Below, in pieces: positions 6,019-10,827 of a stretch of DNA of 10,827 bases; the stretch's first letter is position 1; each line of letters starts with the position of its first letter. A program made the position numbers and the translations under genes. This stretch comes from Methylopumilus sp009926035 (GTDB lineage: Bacteria > Pseudomonadota > Gammaproteobacteria > Burkholderiales > Methylophilaceae): NCBI GenBank assembly GCA_041165405.1, contig JBEANL010000021.1:1-10827 (forward strand). The letters are read 5' to 3'. The notes below the pieces were generated by a model, which saw nothing but the letters and a program-made list of their open reading frames with translations, did not search any database and had not been told where the DNA came from.

Positions 6019-8673
6019 TTACTGAGTCACCGGATTAGGTTTATTAGGATCGAGTTTAAATTTCTTAATCGCATCAGTCACAATCGATGATTTGATTTTA
6101 CCTTCATCACTTAGTGCTTTAAGTGTTGCAACTACAATGTAATGACGATCAACTTCAAAGAAGTGACGTAAATTTTCACGTGAATCAGAGCGTCCAAATC
6201 CGTCAGTACCTAAAGCTACAAATTTATGTGGTAAGAAGACAGCAATTTGTTCTGCAAATGATTTCATATAGTCAGTGGATGCAATGATTGGACCTTCTGC
6301 TTTTTTGAGAAGCTTTTCAACGTGAGATTCTTTTTGTGGTTTATCAGGATTCATACGATTCCAACGATCTACTTCCAATGCATCCTTACGAAGTTCATTA
6401 AAGCTTGTGACACTCCATACATCGGCTGAGACACCATAATCACTCTCTAGAATTTTTTGTGCTTCAATGACTTCACGTAAGATCACACCACTACCCATGA
6501 GCTGTACTTTTTCACCTTTGGCCTTTGAAGTAGAGAATTGATACATACCTTTGATGATATCTGCCTCAACCCCTTTAGGCATTTCAGGGTGGCTATAATT
6601 TTCATTCATGAGGGTGATGTAATAGAACACATCCTCTTGATTTTCAATCATACGTTTTAAACCATCTTGCATGATGACAGCAAGTTCGTAAGCAAAGGTG
6701 GGGTCGTAGGATACACAGTTAGGAATCATCGCCGCCATTAATTGGCTATGGCCATCTTCATGTTGTAAGCCTTCACCATTAAGTGTGGTTCGTCCCGCAG
6801 TAGCGCCTAGTAAGAATCCGCGAGCTCTTGAATCGCCAGCTGCCCATGCAAGATCTCCAATTCGTTGAAAACCAAACATCGAATAGAAAATATAAAATGG
6901 AATCATTTGAATGCCGTTGACCGTATATGAAGTGGCTGCTGCTACCCATGATGAGAATGAGCCTGCCTCATTAATACCTTCTTCTAAAATCTGACCGTCT
7001 TGTTGTTCTTTATAGAACATCACTTGGTCAGAATCTTGTGGTTCGTATAATTGACCGACAGAAGAATAGATACCGAGTTGTCTAAACATACCTTCCATAC
7101 CAAAGGTACGTGCTTCATCGGGCACAATAGGTACCACATATTTACCAAGCTCTTTGTCACGCACAAGCGTTGATAAGATTCTTACAAACGCCATCGTCGT
7201 TGAAATTTCACGTTCACCTGTGGCTGTTAACATATTTTCAAAAGCAGATAACGGGGGCGTTTTGAGTGCATTACCTTTACGTTTACGTTGGGGTACAAAG
7301 CCACCTAGCGCTTCACGTCTTTCCATCATGTATTTAATTTCAGGTGAATCAGGTGCCGGTTTATAGAAGGATAATTTTTCGACATCAGCATTACTGATAT
7401 CTAAATCAAAACGATCACGGAATGCTTTCAATGAATCAATATCCATGCTCTTTTGTTGATGCGTAATATTTTGTCCTTCACCGGCGTCACCCATACCGTA
7501 ACCTTTAACCGTTTTAGCTAAAACGACCGAAGGCTGGCCTTTGTGTGAAGTGGCTGCGGCATACGCTGCGTATACTTTATGAGGATCATGCCCACCACGA
7601 TTTAATCGCCAGATATCTTGATCTGACATGGCAGCGACCATCTCTTTTAATTCTGGGTATTTACCAAAGAAGTGTTCACGCGTGTAAGCACCACCTTTAG
7701 CTTTAAAGTTTTGGTATTCACCATCCACACATTCTTCCATACGTTTTTTGAGTAAGCCTGTTTTATCCATAGCAATCAATGGATCCCAGTAAGAACCCCA
7801 AATGACTTTAATCACATTCCAACCTGAACCTCTAAAATCAGATTCAAGTTCTTGAATGATTTTGCCATTACCCCGCACAGGTCCATCGAGACGTTGTAAG
7901 TTACAGTTCACCACAAAAATAAGGTTATCGAGTTTTTCACGTGACGCTAATGAAATCGCACCGAGTGACTCAGGCTCATCCATCTCACCATCACCACAGA
8001 AAACCCAGACTTTACGATCAGATGTATCTGCAATACCACGATCGTGTAAGTACTTTAAGAAGCGCGCTTGGTAAATACCCATAATAGGGCCTAAGCCCAT
8101 TGATACAGTCGGGAACTGCCAGAAGTCAGGCATGAGCCATGGGTGAGGGTAGCTTGATAGCCCCTTGCCACCTGTTTCCATGCGGAAGTTAGATAACTGA
8201 TCTTCGCTGATACGCCCTTCTAAAAAAGCTCTCGCATAAACACCCGGGGATGAATGGCCTTGGAAGTACACAAGATCACCTTGAAATTTATCATTGGCTG
8301 CCCTAAAAAAATGATTAAAGCCTACGTCATATAAAGTGGCTGCTGATTGAAAGCTAGCAATATGACCACCGACACCTGGCGATTTTTCATTTGCACGTAA
8401 TACCGTCATGATGGCGTTCCATCTGATAAGAGCCCTGATACGTCGCTCCATATCAGGATTGCCTGGATGACGTTGTTGTAAGTGGGTAGGGATGGTATTG
8501 ACATAAGCCGTTGTGGCTTTATAAGGTAAATTAGCACCAGATCGACGTGCTTGATCAATCATAGATTCGATCAAGAAATGGGCGCGTTCTACACCTTCGG
8601 TTTCAATGACAGCGTTGAGGGCGTCAAGCCACTCTTGCGTTTCTTGATTGTCGATATCAGGTATAGATGCCAT
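6019..8673 (-). CDS. aceE: Pyruvate dehydrogenase E1, homodimeric form
   Basis: Thiamine-diphosphate enzyme that decarboxylates pyruvate and acetylates the lipoyl arm of E2, the committed step from glycolysis to acetyl-CoA. The 884 residues match E. coli AceE (887) along their length with about a two-residue offset. Seen: the ThDP/Mg motif CGDGEMDEPES beginning at 226 (G227, D228) and ending with N256 and N258; H405 in NITHQQKSM, equivalent to E. coli H407; E569 in EEGINEAG, equivalent to the cofactor-activating E571; and the LNGEGLQHEDGHS loop. The N-terminus MASIPDIDNQETQEWL resembles the E2-binding tail of homodimeric E1, and there are no separate alpha and beta subunit genes. It is first in the operon with aceF and lpdA. 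No pdhR gene lies upstream, unlike in E. coli. Start ATG 8673 is supported by the Shine-Dalgarno sequence at 8685-8690. Confidence 0.97.
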   Translation of the reverse strand: MASIPDIDNQETQEWLDALNAVIETEGVERAHFLIESMIDQARRSGANLPYKATTAYVNTIPTHLQQRHPGNPDMERRIRALIRWNAIMTVLRANEKSPGVGGHIASFQSAATLYDVGFNHFFRAANDKFQGDLVYFQGHSSPGVYARAFLEGRISEDQLSNFRMETGGKGLSSYPHPWLMPDFWQFPTVSMGLGPIMGIYQARFLKYLHDRGIADTSDRKVWVFCGDGEMDEPESLGAISLASREKLDNLIFVVNCNLQRLDGPVRGNGKIIQELESDFRGSGWNVIKVIWGSYWDPLIAMDKTGLLKKRMEECVDGEYQNFKAKGGAYTREHFFGKYPELKEMVAAMSDQDIWRLNRGGHDPHKVYAAYAAATSHKGQPSVVLAKTVKGYGMGDAGEGQNITHQQKSMDIDSLKAFRDRFDLDISNADVEKLSFYKPAPDSPEIKYMMERREALGGFVPQRKRKGNALKTPPLSAFENMLTATGEREISTTMAFVRILSTLVRDKELGKYVVPIVPDEARTFGMEGMFRQLGIYSSVGQLYEPQDSDQVMFYKEQQDGQILEEGINEAGSFSSWVAAATSYTVNGIQMIPFYIFYSMFGFQRIGDLAWAAGDSRARGFLLGATAGRTTLNGEGLQHEDGHSQLMAAMIPNCVSYDPTFAYELAVIMQDGLKRMIENQEDVFYYITLMNENYSHPEMPKGVEADIIKGMYQFSTSKAKGEKVQLMGSGVILREVIEAQKILESDYGVSADVWSVTSFNELRKDALEVDRWNRMNPDKPQKESHVEKLLKKAEGPIIASTDYMKSFAEQIAVFLPHKFVALGTDGFGRSDSRENLRHFFEVDRHYIVVATLKALSDEGKIKSSIVTDAIKKFKLDPNKPNPVTQ

Positions 8674-8684
8674 GTTTTAATATA

Positions 8685-8690
8685 ACTCCA
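8685..8690 (-). promoter_or_regulatory. Ribosome-binding site of aceE
   Basis: Read on the minus strand this is TGGAGT, followed by 11-12 A/T-rich bases before ATG 8673. The spacing is longer than the usual 5-9. It is the only clear Shine-Dalgarno sequence in the three-gene operon, which suggests that ribosomes mostly load here and continue through aceF and lpdA. Confidence 0.6.
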
Positions 8691-8716
8691 GAATTTTTAA
8701 GAGGACGCTAACGGTA

Positions 8717-8729
8717 TAATAAGTTGATT
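8717..8729 (-). promoter_or_regulatory. Candidate integration host factor (IHF) site
   Basis: The minus strand reads AATCAACTTATTA, an exact match to the IHF core consensus WATCAANNNNTTR, about 44 bases before the aceE start and overlapping a possible -10 (TATTAT). In AT-rich DNA such matches also arise by chance, so this is only a candidate. Confidence 0.25.
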
Positions 8730-8907
8730 ATTTACCAAGCGCCTAAAGGGTTTCTAATTTTGTGAGTGATAACGCGTTGAATGAACTCATATACCTTTAA
8801 GTTTGTCGTTTTTAAGCGTTTGGGTCAAGTAAAAAAGTAAGTTAAAAGTATTAAAAAAAGTAATATTCTATTGATTTTATTGATATTTTTTAATAGAGCA
8901 TTCATTT

Positions 8908-8912
8908 AAGGA
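8908..8912 (+). promoter_or_regulatory. Ribosome-binding site that sets the M17 start
   Basis: AAGGA ends 9 bases before ATG 8922, good spacing for that start. The in-frame TTG at 8913 directly follows AAGGA and would have no spacer, so ATG 8922 is preferred. Confidence 0.75.
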
Positions 8913-8921
8913 TTGGGTTAT

Positions 8922-10376
8922 ATGGCAATTAAAATTATACAAAAAAGAAATTTAGCGACAGAAAAAAACATAAAAGGGAGCCATTTTCTTTTTGTGTTGA
9001 ATGATGCAACTTTAAAGACTTTTCCTTTTATAAAAGAGCTTGATAAAAAGCTAAAGCGTATCCATAAAAAAATAGCGAGTCTCGCTAAAGAGCCTGTTAC
9101 GATTGAGACCCAGGACGGGCGCTTATTAAGCTTTGTTATTTTAGATAAAAAAATAAACACTTTTCAACGTCATACTTTAATTCGTAAAGCGATAAAGCCT
9201 TTAATTGCAGAAAACCCTGAGACGCTTGTTTTGAGTGTATTTGGCGACGAAATTTTAAAAGAAATGAATGCGCGGGCTGCAGTGTATGTAGCGCTTATGA
9301 ATAGTCAGACATTACCCAGTCGCAAAAAAGAAAATATCAAAAAAAATATTAAATCGATTGAGCTTTTAGGTATTGAACTCAAAGATAAATTCAGCGAAGA
9401 AATCGCTGTGGTGACAGGCAACACATTGACGCGTGAACTCACGATGTTGCCACCTAACGAATTAACGCCATCAATCTATCGCACAAAAATCAAATCACTT
9501 GCAAAATCAAATGGCTGGAAATTTGAAGAATTTGATATGGCAAAATTAAAGAAGATGGGTGCCGGTTCTTTTGTGGCAGTAGGTCAAGGTTCTGAGCCGC
9601 AAGATGCAGCGATCGTTCATTTAACCTATAAGCCCAAACAAATTAAGAAAAATATTGCAGTGATTGGTAAAGGTATTTGTTTTGACACAGGTGGGCACAA
9701 TTTAAAACCTGCACGTTATATGCATGGTATGCATGAAGATATGAATGGCTCGGCAGTCTCTATAGGTATTTTATTAAGTGCAACACTTTTAAAATTACCT
9801 ATTCAAATTGATTGCTGGCTAGCGATTGCGCAGAATCATATTGGCCCCAAAGCCTATAAACAAAACGATGTAGTGAAATCTCTTAATGGCACCTCAATTG
9901 AAATTATTCATACCGATGCAGAAGGGCGTATGGTTTTAGCGGATACTTTAACGCTAGCCTCCCGTTTAAAACCTGACATGATGATGGATTTTGCAACACT
10001 CACAGGCAGCATGGCAACAGCATTGGGTGACCGTTATAGCGGAGTCATTTCAAATCGGCCTGAATTATCTTGTTTGGCAGTCGGTTCTGGAAGTGAAGCA
10101 GGAGAGCGAATAGCTGCATTTCCATTTGATGAAGATTATGAAGAAGATCTTGACAGTGATATTGCAGATATCAAGCAGTGTACTCTCGAAGGTGGTGCAG
10201 ATCATATCCATGCAGCTCGCTTCTTACATCGTTTTATTGAAAACAATGTGCCTTGGTTACATACCGATCTTTCATCGAGCAACCGAAAAGGTGGCCTTGG
10301 AGCGGCGATAAGTGAAGTGAATGGCTTTGGTGTTAATTTTGGCATTCAAGTTTTAAAAAAAGTGTTACAAAAGTAA
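8922..10376 (+). CDS. M17 leucyl aminopeptidase family protein
   Basis: Two-metal exopeptidase that removes N-terminal residues from peptides in the cytoplasm. From ATG 8922 it has 484 residues: a variable, lysine-rich N-terminal domain (about 1-160) and a conserved catalytic domain (about 165-484). The metal ligands and catalytic residues fall at K250, D255 and K262 (GKGICFDTGGHNLKP), D273 (EDMNGSA), and D332, E334 and R336 (HTDAEGR), matching the numbering of bovine lens leucine aminopeptidase, so it should be active. It departs from typical PepA in having HTDAEGR where NTDAEGR is usual, EDMNGSA, and a C-terminal LHTDLSSSN instead of a WxHxDIAG-type segment. It is therefore a divergent M17 branch, and I do not assign pepA or its DNA-binding roles. 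No signal peptide is visible. The tRNA-Arg follows 12 bases later with no terminator between, so the two may share a transcript. Confidence 0.93.
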   Translation: MAIKIIQKRNLATEKNIKGSHFLFVLNDATLKTFPFIKELDKKLKRIHKKIASLAKEPVTIETQDGRLLSFVILDKKINTFQRHTLIRKAIKPLIAENPETLVLSVFGDEILKEMNARAAVYVALMNSQTLPSRKKENIKKNIKSIELLGIELKDKFSEEIAVVTGNTLTRELTMLPPNELTPSIYRTKIKSLAKSNGWKFEEFDMAKLKKMGAGSFVAVGQGSEPQDAAIVHLTYKPKQIKKNIAVIGKGICFDTGGHNLKPARYMHGMHEDMNGSAVSIGILLSATLLKLPIQIDCWLAIAQNHIGPKAYKQNDVVKSLNGTSIEIIHTDAEGRMVLADTLTLASRLKPDMMMDFATLTGSMATALGDRYSGVISNRPELSCLAVGSGSEAGERIAAFPFDEDYEEDLDSDIADIKQCTLEGGADHIHAARFLHRFIENNVPWLHTDLSSSNRKGGLGAAISEVNGFGVNFGIQVLKKVLQK

Positions 10377-10388
10377 TTTTAAAATTTT

Positions 10389-10464
10389 GCCCTCGTAGCT
10401 CAGTGGATAGAGCATCCCCCTCCTAAGGGGAGGGTCACACGTTCGATTCGTGTCGAGGGCGCCA
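10389..10464 (+). tRNA. tRNA-Arg, anticodon CCT
   Basis: A full cloverleaf of 76 bases including encoded CCA. The acceptor stem GCCCTCG/CGAGGGC pairs over all 7 bp (10389-10395 with 10454-10460), followed by discriminator G and CCA (10462-10464). The D stem is GCTC/GAGC (10398-10401 with 10410-10413). The anticodon stem TCCCC/GGGGA encloses CTCCTAA, with CCT at 10422-10424. The T arm is ACACG-TTCGATT-CGTGT. It reads the arginine codon AGG. Confidence 0.97.
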
Positions 10465-10472
10465 ATCTTCTG

Positions 10473-10504
10473 AACGTTAAGAGGTCAAAATTTGTAACGT
10501 TTTT
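10473..10504 (+). terminator. Probable terminator after tRNA-Arg
   Basis: AACGTTA (10473-10479) pairs exactly with TAACGTT (10495-10501) around a 15-base loop that itself holds CAAA/TTTG. A run of five T (10500-10504) closes the element. It is placed where the tRNA transcript should end, 8 bases after CCA. The stem is short with two G-C pairs, so it is likely but weak. Confidence 0.55.
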
Positions 10505-10525
10505 ATTGAAATATCGCAATTAACT

Positions 10526-10827
10526 TTATTTTATTTTTTTTGTGCAAAGATACTTATAAAGCTCACCACCAAGGCTCTCGGGCATAATTTCGGCCCATTC
10601 TTCATAAGTTTTGCGGAAACGTGTTGATGTCCCTGATCCCATAGCTTGTTGATAACCTATTTGTGCGAGCATTCTTAATTGATCATAACTACAATCAATT
10701 TCAATTTTTTGTTTGTAAGATAAGTGACCTGATTCATCTGGCAAATAATTATTCGTCAACAACCAAAATGTTACCAATTTACCTTTATATTTCACTGTAT
10801 CTGATTTTATAAAATGTTCACTCGTAT
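10526..10827 (-). CDS. Surface-adhesin-E-like protein, N-terminus beyond window
   Basis: The minus-strand frame runs open from the right window edge to TAA at 10528-10526, giving 99 visible residues. Their pattern fits the Surface-adhesin E family (Pfam Adhesin_E, named for a Haemophilus adhesin and common as short exported proteins in betaproteobacteria): a YKGKLVTFWLL strand, IEIDC, an MGSGT turn, EEWAEIMPESLGGELYKYLC, and two cysteines in the family positions that could form a disulfide. A GTG at 10795-10793 could be taken as a start, but the frame upstream (residues SEHFIKSDTV) continues the family pattern without a stop, so the real start and an expected signal peptide lie outside. Function is unproven; adhesion is inferred from the family name only. 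It converges on the tRNA-Arg transcript. Confidence 0.65.
   Translation of the reverse strand, partial: TSEHFIKSDTVKYKGKLVTFWLLTNNYLPDESGHLSYKQKIEIDCSYDQLRMLAQIGYQQAMGSGTSTRFRKTYEEWAEIMPESLGGELYKYLCTKKIK

Larger units (their letters stand above)
8674..8921. other. AT-rich divergent control region of aceE and the M17 gene
   Basis: This 248-bp gap separates two divergent genes and should hold promoters for both; no small gene is supported in it. For aceE, TTGACC (8828-8823, minus) is a fair -35, but the hexamer 17 bases on (CAAACT) is poor. TATATG (8793-8788) with TTAAAA (8815-8810) and TATTAT (8721-8716, no -35) are alternatives. For the M17 gene, TTGATA (8880-8885) matches five of six -35 positions but has no good -10. 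An 8-bp palindrome AACGCGTT lies at 8771-8778. No PdhR-type operator with two half-sites was found. I cannot choose a promoter on either strand with confidence. Confidence 0.5.

Noticed and set aside
7154..8074. Plus-strand open frames (7154-7366 and 7856-8074) opposite aceE
   Set aside because: Antisense shadows of a strongly conserved enzyme; no start signals or family resemblance.
8734..8738. Possible PdhR operator upstream of aceE
   Set aside because: Only one half-site (TTGGT) is present; no ACCAA partner at the expected spacing.
8763..8789. TGAGT/ACTCA arms around AACGCGTT as a hairpin or operator
   Set aside because: Arms are only 5 bp and the interior does not pair well; likely chance in this region.
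10126..10311. Second plus-strand frame inside the M17 gene, and a minus-strand frame at 8918-9160
   Set aside because: Both overlap coding sequence with clear M17 homology or its natural N-terminal domain; low-complexity products.
1..10827. Mobile elements, CRISPR arrays, toxin-antitoxin or defence genes
   Set aside because: No transposase, integrase, spaced direct repeats or related motifs found on either strand; genes are housekeeping except the partial adhesin-like one.

Overview
This is an ordinary stretch of chromosome from an AT-rich Gram-negative bacterium, most likely a betaproteobacterium. Three things point there: the tandem pair of a repressor-type biotin ligase and a type III pantothenate kinase (the Bordetella/Burkholderia arrangement), a homodimer-type pyruvate dehydrogenase E1 encoded with E2 and an E3 that carries its own lipoyl domain, and a surface-adhesin-E-like protein. 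Low G+C and very tight gene packing would suit a streamlined lineage such as the low-GC Methylophilaceae. That family assignment is an inference from gene content and is not proven here.

Layout. Positions 1-1049 (minus) hold the 5' two thirds of glnS, cut by the window edge. A 116-bp divergent gap, containing a perfect 9-bp inverted repeat, separates it from the plus-strand pair birA-coaX (1166-2901). coaX converges on the minus-strand operon aceE-aceF-lpdA (8673 down to 2910). The two converging stop codons are buried in one symmetrical hairpin, apparently a shared bidirectional terminator. Upstream of aceE is a 248-bp AT-rich divergent control region. Beyond it, on the plus strand, lie an M17 aminopeptidase (8922-10376) and, 12 bp later, a tRNA-Arg(CCT) with encoded CCA (10389-10464) and a probable terminator. 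The window ends inside a minus-strand gene for a small surface-adhesin-E-like protein whose N-terminus lies beyond the right edge.

How the genes relate. aceE, aceF and lpdA encode the complete pyruvate dehydrogenase complex (pyruvate to acetyl-CoA). coaX catalyses the first step of CoA synthesis from pantothenate and so supplies the cofactor that complex uses. birA attaches biotin to acetyl-CoA carboxylase carrier protein, which acts on the acetyl-CoA produced. The neighbourhood is therefore loosely themed on acetyl-CoA and cofactor metabolism. glnS and tRNA-Arg are translation genes. I found no mobile element, CRISPR array, toxin-antitoxin pair or defence-like cluster, and no convincing undescribed system. 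The points worth a second look are small regulatory palindromes, the duplicated lipoyl domain, a divergent M17 peptidase and two misleading start codons.
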